DNA of 34,695 nucleotides, taken from the NCBI RefSeq assembly GCF_009905545.1, contig NZ_JAAALB010000056.1, forward strand, positions 1-34,695, written 5' to 3'. The DNA is from Cellulophaga sp. BC115SP (GTDB lineage: Bacteria; Bacteroidota; Bacteroidia; Cytophagales; Spirosomataceae). Positions 7,248-17,000 of the stretch are shown here, in pieces. Positions within the stretch are counted from its first letter, which is position 1. Each line of letters starts with the position of its first letter. Both the position numbers and the translations under genes were made by a program. Under the pieces are notes generated by a model that was not told where the DNA came from, made no database searches, and saw only the letters and a list, made by a program, of their open reading frames with translations.

Positions 7248-10200
7248 TTAATTACAATTATTAATACCAGTGATTTCAGGACAAACGTTTCCAAAGCTGA
7301 TTTCAGGGGTAGTACTTATATCAACAACACCACCCAAACTTAATGATAGATGAAGAAGTCCTCTTCCCCAAACAGGATTTGGCATACCCATTTGTAACAA
7401 TACAGCACCTCTTCCTGAAGCTAGTTCGATTTTGCCAAGTAAAGCATCAATTCCAACTTCAACCTCTACCCCTGCATATACTTGTCCCATTGCGTACCAT
7501 CTTTTTATTCCTAAATCATTGACTCCATACCCTCGGCCACAGAAATTTTGATTGGAATATTCCTTTACATTAATATCAAATCCTAATTCTCCACGTACCT
7601 TGCCGTAGAGTCCTAGATTAAAACCTGCTTCAATTTGAGCATTCATACCCATGGCGAGTCCTGTACCTGCTGCAAAGTCAATTTTGTTTTGAGTATCGCA
7701 AGTTCTCTTGTAAAAGCCTTGAGAATCACATACAAGTTTGTCTTTGAACATGTCCCTCACTATTCCATCAGCTGGACAAGGTAAGTCAGGGATGTTGTAT
7801 CCTAGCATAAAATAGGCTGTAGCTTTTGATTTTATAGCAATAGCATCAACATCTATACTAAGTCTCTTTTGCGGGGTACCAACATATACCCACCATTCAT
7901 TAGGCAAGCCTACTTTGGTTGGGTTATGCCCAATAAACAATTCCATATCTCCACTACCTGTGATAAAATTGGCTACGTTTACTTTTACACTGGCATTGGC
8001 TTTGAAGTATTCTTCTCCAGGTTTAAGATTCAATAATATCCCGATTCTAGCATATATTGCTCCTGGTACATTTTTGGTAGACTGCTCATCACCAAATTGA
8101 TTCTCAGCCTTTTTCTTCAACATATCTTCGCTAATATTCCCTGCTCTTGATGACGCTAACTCTTCGGCACTTAGGCTAGTCTCCTTATCAAGAATCGTTG
8201 CATACTGTTTACTCATATAACCAAGACTACTTGGTATTTCAAAATCACCTAATATTTTACCTTCTCCAAAAAGTGCAACTGATTGTAAACCATATTGTGT
8301 ACCAAATACCATTTCTAATCCTGCAAATCCTTTGAATGCGAAGGAGCTACCAGCCTCTAGCCCTAATACTCCTTTTACACCAAGCTCAATAGATTTGTCA
8401 TCTTTGTACTCTACATTTTCAGAACCTAAAGAACAGAGCGATGAATTACCCCCAGAAGTACTTTGTGCTTTCATGTGATGATATACCCCTATGCTTGCAC
8501 CATTAATTGCAAAAGGTGCTACCAATGGCAAACTCGGAGAAAACTGTGCAGCTAGTTGTACATTCCAATAATGATAATTTTGCTCTTTCTGAAAACCAAA
8601 CTCAGCACAAGCAGCTCCTTTTACTTTAAGGCTTCCTCCTGTTACTTGAGCCATGATTTGCCCTTTAAATCCTTTCTTTTGTGAGGTTTCATAAACCTCT
8701 GCCATACCAGATAGTTCTACCGCTTTGCCTATACTTCCTGCAACTGAAATTTTTTGGAACTTCAATGCTTCTAATTCCCACTCTGCTCCTCCTTCTTTAC
8801 GGTAACGCATCACAAATTGTGCTCCTGCCGATCCTGAAAGTTTATTGGCCATCAGCGAAACGCCCAATCCTACATCTAACCCAAATCTTTCGTCATCAAT
8901 CTTCGCTACACCCAGATTATCAACCGAGACCATAAAACCAGCCAACTTTTGGTTATTGGTGATTTTTACAGCATCCAATGAAATATAAGGTGCGTCTGTT
9001 TTTAGGACTAAATTTTGAAACTCAATATCTGCAAGTCGCAAAAGGGCATCATCAGAGTTTGACAAATCGGAAGTACCAGAAAGGTTGGTTCCAATCGTCA
9101 TTTTTCCATTGAGCCTTGCAGTTGGTTTAAATGCACCATTCACTACTGCCAAAGTAATTTCTGGATTAATTACTGTAGCAGTGGCACGCCATGGTTTGAA
9201 CTTCAAGGTATAACTACTGTTGGTCTTTACCGTTAACTGATAATTACCATCAGCCTTGAATGACCCATCATATTCAAATGGTGTATCGGGGGCCAATGGT
9301 AGTTTTAATTGTCCTTGAAAATTACCTTGTACTAGCTTGTTTCTATCTAAAGTAACACTGAACCTATACAATGAGAAAGACCAGCTACTGGCATCTCCAT
9401 TTGCCAAAGAAATGGCAGGTGAGCCAGCAGTACCTTCAAATGAAAAAGTTCCACTTACCCCTGATTTGCCCAATAGAAAGTTTTGAATGGTGATGGCTTT
9501 TCTACCTGAAGCATGATTTACTTCTTTATCTTTAAACTCTTTAGGCAACAGAATTGAAAACTGTGCAGCATATATACCTTTCCAATAATTGGTGTTACCT
9601 CCCAAATCTTCTTGACCTGTTACCAAACCTGAGGGAATACCATCATTAGAGGTATCACTCATGTCTATTACTACTTCTTTTAGAATAAAGCCAAGTTTAT
9701 CGAAACTGGCAGCAGCAAAAGGTTTATCAATATCTGCTTTGGCGATAATGGAATTTAACCCATTTTCACATTTTACCTTAAAGCGCCCTGTTACTCGATC
9801 TGTTTGGTCGGTGGTGGGCTCGTAGGTGGTAGGGTCTAACGGAACAAGGACATTGCGAGGGAATATTAATTCCGCATCTATCATGGCTTCCTTAAACTGA
9901 CCACACTCTACTTGGCAATATGTCGCATTGTTGGGAATAATGTTTCCTGTAGTTATATCTAATCCTCCCTTGAGTTTGAGAGTCCAACTACCCATTGGAA
10001 CTATAAAATCACCTAATAAAATGGCCTTAAACGCTTGTACTCCTCCTGCCTTTGATACTTTTACTTTATCTGCACCAAAGAATATCTCTTTTTCGGTAGA
10101 GCCACTTCCTGAGTTTGGCACATTGATTTTTAACCTTACAAAGATCGTAATCTCTGCATAGTCTGCGAAGAAGTTGGCTTTTAACACGCCTACTTCTGCT

Positions 10201-10643
10201 GTAGCATTAGAGTTGTTAAATGATTTTTTTAATCCGATAGGCAAAGTCATCAAATCATCATACTGAAGGTCGCCTTCTTTGTAGAGATTCTTGCTATCTA
10301 GATATTGAAAAACTCCTCTCGCTTGGCTTCTATTGTCGACGGTTGCCATGCTCAATCGCTCGGATACATCCATCATAAAGTCTTTTTGTACGACTTTTTG
10401 TGCGGATACATTTTGAAGATTAAGCGACTGCATAGCCTTTTCTAGCTCTATTTGAGCTTCGAGGCTTGCTTTCTTCCCGACGATGTTTTCAGCAGATACT
10501 TCGGCAGAAACACCTGTAGAGGGCTGTTCTTTGGGCTGGGATTTGTTTTTTCCCGAAGGGAGTGTCTCATCATTAGCAAAACTGGTTTGCCAACAAAAAC
10601 AGGCGATGAGCATCCCTATTAGATATTTGTAAAAGTTGTGCAT
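7248..10643 (-). CDS. Large secreted beta-rich protein of unknown family
   Basis: 1131 residues. The start has a signal peptide (MHNFYKYLIGMLIACFCWQTSFA). It is followed by a low-complexity stretch rich in Ser/Lys/Glu and a helical region (LEKAMQSLNLQNVSAQKVVQ). Most of the rest alternates short hydrophobic and polar residues with many Gly and Ser, as in long beta-sheet or solenoid proteins (for example GNFQGQLKLPLAPDTPFEYD, LADIEFQNLVLKTDAPYISL). The last third has many Gly-rich segments (GLAMGMNAQIEAGFNLGLYG) that could be amphipathic strands. Cysteines cluster near the end. I recognise no family. Its place between the lipoproteins and the PA14 protein suggests a structural or outer-membrane part of the same surface system. 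Confidence 0.65.
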   Translation of the reverse strand: MHNFYKYLIGMLIACFCWQTSFANDETLPSGKNKSQPKEQPSTGVSAEVSAENIVGKKASLEAQIELEKAMQSLNLQNVSAQKVVQKDFMMDVSERLSMATVDNRSQARGVFQYLDSKNLYKEGDLQYDDLMTLPIGLKKSFNNSNATAEVGVLKANFFADYAEITIFVRLKINVPNSGSGSTEKEIFFGADKVKVSKAGGVQAFKAILLGDFIVPMGSWTLKLKGGLDITTGNIIPNNATYCQVECGQFKEAMIDAELIFPRNVLVPLDPTTYEPTTDQTDRVTGRFKVKCENGLNSIIAKADIDKPFAAASFDKLGFILKEVVIDMSDTSNDGIPSGLVTGQEDLGGNTNYWKGIYAAQFSILLPKEFKDKEVNHASGRKAITIQNFLLGKSGVSGTFSFEGTAGSPAISLANGDASSWSFSLYRFSVTLDRNKLVQGNFQGQLKLPLAPDTPFEYDGSFKADGNYQLTVKTNSSYTLKFKPWRATATVINPEITLAVVNGAFKPTARLNGKMTIGTNLSGTSDLSNSDDALLRLADIEFQNLVLKTDAPYISLDAVKITNNQKLAGFMVSVDNLGVAKIDDERFGLDVGLGVSLMANKLSGSAGAQFVMRYRKEGGAEWELEALKFQKISVAGSIGKAVELSGMAEVYETSQKKGFKGQIMAQVTGGSLKVKGAACAEFGFQKEQNYHYWNVQLAAQFSPSLPLVAPFAINGASIGVYHHMKAQSTSGGNSSLCSLGSENVEYKDDKSIELGVKGVLGLEAGSSFAFKGFAGLEMVFGTQYGLQSVALFGEGKILGDFEIPSSLGYMSKQYATILDKETSLSAEELASSRAGNISEDMLKKKAENQFGDEQSTKNVPGAIYARIGILLNLKPGEEYFKANASVKVNVANFITGSGDMELFIGHNPTKVGLPNEWWVYVGTPQKRLSIDVDAIAIKSKATAYFMLGYNIPDLPCPADGIVRDMFKDKLVCDSQGFYKRTCDTQNKIDFAAGTGLAMGMNAQIEAGFNLGLYGKVRGELGFDINVKEYSNQNFCGRGYGVNDLGIKRWYAMGQVYAGVEVEVGIDALLGKIELASGRGAVLLQMGMPNPVWGRGLLHLSLSLGGVVDISTTPEISFGNVCPEITGINNCN

Positions 10644-10688
10644 GGAATATTAAGGTGTTAATGTCCACTTTAGGCAATTGAGGCTTAC

Positions 10689-11243
10689 TTACTTTTTGGT
10701 ACGAAACAATCTAAATTGTCCTTCAGATATTTTGACTGTACCCAAAACACTGCCTCTAGGCCCTCCTGGTAGGTTTAAATCCCAGAGCTCCCCAGAGAAA
10801 GTACCTCGTACTTCTTCTGTTGTTAGCTTTGTAATCGTAAAAGTCGCTTCTGATGATTTACTTTCGGTGCGACTATCCCAGTAACCTGGTCTTAGCCCGT
10901 CTACTGCCGAAAGTGAACTTACAAAGAGATATGGGTAGCGAACACCACCATACCCCCCTCCTATTTTTTGGGGAACGTTGAGAGGTGTATTGAATGGAAT
11001 GACCAATACCACATTGGCTATTTCACCATTGGTAGTTCCTAGCCTTGCGCCTGAGACAAAAACTGCCTTGAAAAGAGAATCATACTCAGCTCCAAATTTC
11101 TCACATTTCCAAGTATAGTTATCTAGTTTTAGGCTCAATCCTCCTGTTGTACCAAAGCTATCTTGAGGCTCTGGTTCTTTTTCTTTAGTACAAGAAAAAA
11201 TACCTAGACTACCAAGCATCAATAAGAGTAATAACCGTTTCAT
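10689..11243 (-). CDS. Small lipoprotein (DUF6252-like)
   Basis: I start it at the internal ATG at 11243 (MKRLLLLLMLGSLGIFSC), because this gives a lipoprotein signal with the lipobox Cys at residue 18; the longer frame (from 11270) puts extra charged residues in front. The mature part of about 167 residues has FTITKLTTEEVRGTFSGELW and KISEGQFRL near the end. This pattern is common in small Bacteroidota lipoproteins with a single beta-sandwich. It probably sits in the outer membrane. Function unknown. Confidence 0.65.
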   Translation of the reverse strand: MKRLLLLLMLGSLGIFSCTKEKEPEPQDSFGTTGGLSLKLDNYTWKCEKFGAEYDSLFKAVFVSGARLGTTNGEIANVVLVIPFNTPLNVPQKIGGGYGGVRYPYLFVSSLSAVDGLRPGYWDSRTESKSSEATFTITKLTTEEVRGTFSGELWDLNLPGGPRGSVLGTVKISEGQFRLFRTKK

Positions 11244-11410
11244 GTTGATTTGAATATTAAATAAAGACAATATTTACTAGGCTTGTATAGTGACAAACCA
11301 AGCTTCAGAAAATGATTTTATACGAATAAAAGGCAAAAACGTATCCTCCATGCCATGTTGTAATGGTATGGGAAAAGACTCTCCTACATCGTAATTATTG
11401 TATGACAATA

Positions 11411-11917
11411 CTATTGAGCATAGCTCACTTTTGACTTGACGGTGCCTTTTACTGTCATAGGTTGTTTGGTTTTGGGATCATAGTAAGTGCCTTCGAACCT
11501 GAGTGTTATAGTTTTTTTATCAAACTGGTCTATATATACGGTTGCGGTATTTTGGGTGGTGTAACGAGTACGCCACTCTCTGTAATTATTAGGGTTGGGA
11601 TTAGAATAATACACATCTGGATAAGTACTTGGATGCTTATCTGGAAATTTGTAAATATCTCCCTCTTTCATCTCTCCAGGTAATACGATAAAGAAACCTT
11701 CATCATGCTGAATCTTTTTGGTATCTGGACGGTGCAAACCTCTGATGGAAAATACCCCAAAAAAAGTAGAATCTGCACTAATGCTATCTGCCTTAAACTC
11801 TCGCCCATCGATGGTTGCAGTAAAACTCTCTTGAAAGGCTGGCTCTACCTTATCTTTACATCCCCAAAATGCGATAATACCTAATAGGAGAACAATACTT
11901 TGTAAACTTTTTTTCAT
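11411..11917 (-). CDS. Small lipoprotein, beta-sandwich type
   Basis: The start at ATG 11917 (MKKSLQSIVLLLGIIAFWGC) gives a clear lipoprotein signal with lipobox FWGC; 36 upstream in-frame codons look non-coding. The mature part of about 150 residues begins FTATIDGREFKADS and ends ITLRFEGTYYDPKTKQPMTV plus KGTVKSK. This is the same general plan as the downstream lipoprotein, so the two are probably distant paralogues. It follows the SUKH immunity gene after a 184-base gap. It could be a membrane-anchored accessory of the toxin system or unrelated cargo. Confidence 0.6.
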   Translation of the reverse strand: MKKSLQSIVLLLGIIAFWGCKDKVEPAFQESFTATIDGREFKADSISADSTFFGVFSIRGLHRPDTKKIQHDEGFFIVLPGEMKEGDIYKFPDKHPSTYPDVYYSNPNPNNYREWRTRYTTQNTATVYIDQFDKKTITLRFEGTYYDPKTKQPMTVKGTVKSKVSYAQ

Positions 11918-12101
11918 GATTTTGTTTGTGGTGGTGTGAATATAATCAAAATTTCCAACTAGTAAATTTTGACTAATGTGTATATAACACTGAATAGCGT
12001 ACAAATTTGTGAATAGTACCGTCAATTAAATACTAAATCAAGTTGAAATTTTCATAAACAAGCTCTACAAGTCTATTGACTAAGACTACAACCTAGACAG
12101 C

Positions 12102-12557
12102 CTATGTATCTTTACGGGTAATATGAGCTATTATACATTCTATGAACGAATTATCACACCTTCTTACTTCTGAACCAGGCCCATCCGCATTAAAAACATA
12201 TACTGGAGGATTTTCACCTTCATTACTTTTCATAAAAAGAAAACTCTCATCATGCATGGCAAAGATAATAAAGTTGTCATCGAAAGCCGTTTTAGTACCA
12301 TAATCTTCATTATACATATCTAGTACCCACTTAGCATAGGTTCTCATATACTCATAGTTCAAATAAGCTAAACCAGAAGTATAAGCATGTACATTCATAT
12401 AGTATGATGTTTCCCCCATGAAAGCCAAATATTCACAGTATGCTTCAGGAAATTTAAAACCATAAAAAGACTCCATCTCTTTTATTTCGTCCTCGGTACA
12501 TCCTACATTCTTTGGATGATTAAGAAACCACAAGGGTAATTCGGATAAGTATTTCAT
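12102..12557 (-). CDS. SUKH (SMI1/KNR4) family immunity protein
   Basis: 151 residues, with no signal peptide. The N-terminal part (GCTEDEIKEMESFYGFKFPE, AYCEYLAFMG) matches the SUKH pattern: a helix with an E-I-x-x-x-E core, then a Pro-Glu-x-Tyr loop and a Gly. The C-terminal half (FIIFAMHDESFLFMKSNEGE, PPVYVFNADG) is the usual beta-sheet with a flexible acidic loop. SUKH proteins are a major immunity superfamily for nuclease and deaminase toxins. Its start overlaps the stop of the deaminase toxin by four bases (12554-12557, ATGA), so it is almost certainly the cognate antidote and acts in the cytoplasm. Confidence 0.88.
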   Translation of the reverse strand: MKYLSELPLWFLNHPKNVGCTEDEIKEMESFYGFKFPEAYCEYLAFMGETSYYMNVHAYTSGLAYLNYEYMRTYAKWVLDMYNEDYGTKTAFDDNFIIFAMHDESFLFMKSNEGENPPVYVFNADGPGSEVRRCDNSFIECIIAHITRKDT

Positions 12558-14011
12558 CTTGTAAAACTTTGTTTACTTTGTGCCACTATTTCAAGTTCTA
12601 TATTAGGAAACATCTCTTTAAATAGATTGATGATTTTTGTACACGAAGCGCAAGGAAATAATTCTGAAATAATTTTAACTTTTCCTGTTGCATTTGGGAA
12701 TTTTTGGGTAATAGATGTAGCCCCTAATTCTTTTGCGATTTTATCAAGTAGTTTCACTTCTGAATCGTTCCCCCTTTGTATACGATCATTAAATGTAGAA
12801 CCTTTAAAAATACTTGTTGCATCAGATGGAGGTGGTAAGCCTATTGGATCGCTAAGATTTGGATTTTTCTCATTCGTAAATCCACTTATAGCCCAATGGT
12901 TTCCACTTTTGGTTTGACCACCAATGTTAACACTATAGTCGGTCTTTGCAATATTTTTCAAAGGACCAATTCCATTGTCTTTCTTGATTTTGCCAAAGAG
13001 ATTTAAATCAGCCTCCGAAATAAAATTAATTACTAATTTATCCGATTCAAAAAGTTTTTTATAGTGTATATCATCCTTAAATTCATCGTAGAAAGCCTTA
13101 AATTTTTCAGACCAACACGCATTATGCACTAAAACCCCATCATCACCAACCAAATACGTATGGTCTCGATAAACTTCTAGATTGTAAACTGTTTCGGTTT
13201 GGGTGCGTAGTGTTTTGCTAGTTAGCTTTAATGTTTTCTCTCTACTATTCTTTACTGTTTCACCAAGCTTTAACTCTCCAACTGCAACGTATGCACCTCT
13301 TTCAAGTGAGAAAAACGGGTGGTTAGATGTTGCCCCAATAGTAGAACCATCCGAAAATTCAAAATCCCAAACTTCGGCTTGTTGATGTTGAAATTGCCCC
13401 GTAATAGGTCTGTAAATGTACTCGCTCTTAGGATTGGGAGAAAGTAAACGAGTATCTAATTGACAAGGGCTAATTTTTGTAACAATAGCATAGCCATCTA
13501 TATCTGTTTCGGGAATACTTAGATAAACCGTTTTACCAATAGCAGTAGCTCCTAATTTCCTCAGAAACCAATTAGGTCGGCAGAGCTTAACAGACTCTGT
13601 TCTTCCACTTTCTTGTCTGATTTCAAAAGATACCCATTTCCACGTATAAGGCGTAATAGGTTCGTTATCAATGAGTCTTTGTTCAAGTGGGAGCTGATAG
13701 TTATCATTCGGAAAATCCTCATCATGACTTTCAGCATGTGCCAAAACAAATTTTTTAGCAAGCGTCTCGTTTATTTTTTCTTGAAAAGAGCGTTCCTTTT
13801 CAGAATATAGTTTTATATCGAGTACCTCATCTCCCCAATACTCTAACAATCGTTGAGGCGATTGCATAAAGTAGCTAGGACTAAAATTCGTTATACGCTC
13901 AATTAGTTGATGTTTTGTATCAACTGTATTTTGGATAGAAACAGAGAGCTTTTGAGAGAACCCATTAAAGGTGACCCATAGCAAAAGTAAATAAATAAAT
14001 TGTTTCTTCAT
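12554..14011 (-). CDS. Secreted split-Hint toxin 2 (Hint C-part plus deaminase-like toxin)
   Basis: I start it at ATG 14011 (MKKQFIYLLLLWVTFNGFSQ, a signal peptide), seven bases after the trunk gene's stop; the frame is open 20 codons further upstream but those overlap the trunk. 485 residues. A linker at about 50-120 ends EPITPYTWKW. Hint blocks are TSNH at 228-231, VYNLEVYRDHTYLV at 275-288 and VHN at 295-297, followed by Ala. The Hint N-terminal Cys block is missing and lies at the end of the trunk protein. Residues 298-485 end in a deaminase-like signature: DSE at 416-418 and PCASC at 453-457, consistent with the zinc ligands and catalytic Glu of toxin deaminases (closest in my memory to the BURPS668_1122/Toxin-deaminase group). 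Asp as first ligand is unusual. It overlaps its SUKH immunity gene by four bases. Confidence 0.82.
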   Translation of the reverse strand: MKKQFIYLLLLWVTFNGFSQKLSVSIQNTVDTKHQLIERITNFSPSYFMQSPQRLLEYWGDEVLDIKLYSEKERSFQEKINETLAKKFVLAHAESHDEDFPNDNYQLPLEQRLIDNEPITPYTWKWVSFEIRQESGRTESVKLCRPNWFLRKLGATAIGKTVYLSIPETDIDGYAIVTKISPCQLDTRLLSPNPKSEYIYRPITGQFQHQQAEVWDFEFSDGSTIGATSNHPFFSLERGAYVAVGELKLGETVKNSREKTLKLTSKTLRTQTETVYNLEVYRDHTYLVGDDGVLVHNACWSEKFKAFYDEFKDDIHYKKLFESDKLVINFISEADLNLFGKIKKDNGIGPLKNIAKTDYSVNIGGQTKSGNHWAISGFTNEKNPNLSDPIGLPPPSDATSIFKGSTFNDRIQRGNDSEVKLLDKIAKELGATSITQKFPNATGKVKIISELFPCASCTKIINLFKEMFPNIELEIVAQSKQSFTR

Positions 14012-14018
14012 GAGTCTA

Positions 14019-17000
14019 TTATTTAAAAGAGTTAAAATCAAAAACTTGAGCGTTAGGATTGATCTGTTCAATAGGAATAAGTCCTTCTTGAGTTGTTATC
14101 AACGTTCCACTAGCAAAACAAAATGTTTTAATACCTAACTTTTTACATATTGTTTGAAAAACCCCAGGAGAACATCCCATTTGACCCATTTTCTTTTGCA
14201 AGGCCAAAAATCCACTAGATGTTGATACTGCATTCTTAAACTTAGTCCAAACTTTTGAACCTTTAGAACCTATGGCCATAGTGGCAACAGTTGCAAGAGC
14301 TGCGGTTGCTGCCCCTACTATTGGAGGGCTCCAGTTGATTTGCTTAAAAAATGTAGATACATTTCTATTACCTGTGGATGTATTCGCCTTATAAGTATCG
14401 TACTGATCCATAATATCACCTGTAAATGCTACTGTCGCATCATAAAGTACATTAGAAGCTTTAGCTAATTTAGAACTACCTGTTTCCCAAGGCACTACCG
14501 CTTCCATACATCCCTTAGCAGCATCCAGTGTGAGTGAAGACCAATCTGAAGAACTAAAGCTATTTTTTATAGCCGTAAAGTTTGTGATAGCTACAGCTGG
14601 TTTTTGAGGGTCTAAAGCTATTTCTACCCATTTACCTACATAGCCAAAAAGAACTTCAGTACACGCCCCCATAAAACAATTAAATAAAGCTTGATATGGA
14701 CTCAAGTTTTTCAACTTACTTATTATTCCTGCAACGTCACATACTCCAAATCCAACAGTTCTTGCGCTCGAAGGTCTTGAAGGAGTTATTTTTTCTCCAT
14801 TACTCTGAATAATTGTTGCATTTTCTTCTAAACATGGTAAACATGGGTCTTTTAATTCATTTATTGCTGCCTGTAATTCTGCTTTTACATCTGGGTCTAG
14901 CTGCTTTTCACTAGCTTGGTTTATTAAATTTTCTAAATCTGTAAGTTTTTGGGTAAGTTTTTGTTTAAACTCAGGAGTATTTTGAAAATTTTGGAAAAGC
15001 TCTAATAGTTCTTGTTTAATTTGATCTAAGCCTTTAAAAGCGTAGTCGATAGAGTAAATATTATTTTGCCATCCATCTGGATCATACTCAGTAAATACTG
15101 TTGGTTGTTCAGATGATGAGTTTGCATTCGTTAGCTGATAACAGTCATTAAATACAGCATTTTGTAGTACGATATTTACTTGAGCATTAAGATAAGGTAC
15201 CGTTACATAACCTTTCCCATTCCAACCAGATGAAGTGCCTGTTACTTCGGTAATAGTGATGTTAAAATCACCTGCTTGTACAACATCACCTGCCGCCAAA
15301 TCGGTAAGTCTATTGGCTGCCTCGTCGGCTACACCTGTCAATGCAGAAGTAGTACAAGTACGAGTAGCTGGGTCTGCAATGGTATTACAAGGGCTTGCTC
15401 CAATAGTTATCAAGGTAGAGCAAGTGCTTGTTCCTCTGGCTAAGGTAACTTTATAGGTACCAGGCATTGCAATACTAATACTTGCTTGGGTAGAAGTAAA
15501 TGCTGGCGCATTAGGGCTTAAACTTACTCGTTCCCACTGGTAGGTCAAACCATTTAGAGGGTCTCCTGAGAAAGAAGCAACCTTCAATACTAGAGATTTA
15601 ACACCTTTAGTAGCAGGATCACGTGGTATGGTAGAAGTCTCTAATCCTTGTGAATCTGTCGCTGTGATATACAAATCATCACAGGCTAGCTTTCCACAAG
15701 CATCAAAAGCTGTTTCGTCCAACTTACGTGTTGCATAGCAAATTTGGGTACCGTTGGTATAGCGTAAAGAAACCGTATGCTTGCCATAAGGGACACCACT
15801 AATTACAGCATCTGTAGACCATGCGCCTAAATCTAAACGATATTCAATAACAGCACCTGCTGGTACGGTAGTTAGATTATGTTTGAGAGTGAGAGTTGCC
15901 ATACCACCATCGCAAGAAACAGCAACACCTTGTGTACCCGTAGAGAAATCTATGTTACAGTTAGCCCCCTGAGCATACGCCTGAGATTGTAAAGGACCTG
16001 TAGTACATGAGCCTTTGGTCACCCAAACGAACAAATCCCCTGCCTGTGTAGGCGTGTATGAACTTGCTGTACCTAGTACAGTTCCAGTAGTTTCGGCAGT
16101 ATTGCGCCACTGATAAGTTGGAGTAGTTCCTCCTAACAATTCTCTTACACCAATAGCATTGCCTGTAACAACAGGCCCATCTACTTCTGCCTTTACTTGG
16201 TTTACGGTGATGTTTACAGTGTTAGATCTAGCACCGCAAGATTCATAATAGAAGCCTCCTGAACTTTCTACTTTAAAAGCATCGCCTGAAGAAAGGGTAA
16301 CACCAGTGACGGCATTTTTCCAAACATAGACATTGTCGCCCCCACTAGCACCCAGTACTACCGAACCACACACACTTGTGGCATTTGGTGTCATGGTAAT
16401 GTTTGCTACAGCAGGACATGCAATGAATTTTACCTTGATAAGATTCGAGTTGGCAGACGTACAAGTATTTGGAGCAACACCAGAAACACATTGTCCATAG
16501 AATGCAAACTCTTGATTGGCTACGTTGCCAACTGTAGCGTAGTCTACACTAATGGTATTTCCTGAGGCTAATATATTGGCATTTCCTTGACGATACCAGT
16601 TTACATTACCGTACTCACACCCAGTCATTGACAATGCCACTTTACGGTTTTGAATGGCAGTAACTAAGGTCTGTGAGGCTATACCCGTTTTTGGATCAAC
16701 CGCATTTGCTACAGGAGTAGTATTTGCTCCAATAGTAAGATTATATTTCTCAGAGAAATCACTTTCACAACTTTCTTGTACGCACTTGCTACGGTACATA
16801 TAAGTACCAATAGCCATACCCGTGGTGGAAATACTAAGAATATTGCCTGTTGCAGTCAACAGGGTATTTACATTACTAGCTTGCGGGTTGTATTGATACC
16901 ATTTCAATACTTGACCTGCTTGGTTACAGCCTGTTGCACTAAATACTACCGTATTTGTCCCAATACATGAAAACTTATCAGCATTAGCAGGTTTGAGAGG

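Noticed and set aside
14019-14071. Programmed or accidental frameshift joining the trunk to the toxin gene
   Set aside because: The toxin frame upstream of 14011 encodes a leader that overlaps the trunk's end, and a signal peptide follows directly. Joining the frames would insert this inside the Hint domain. The second toxin has the same stand-alone layout.
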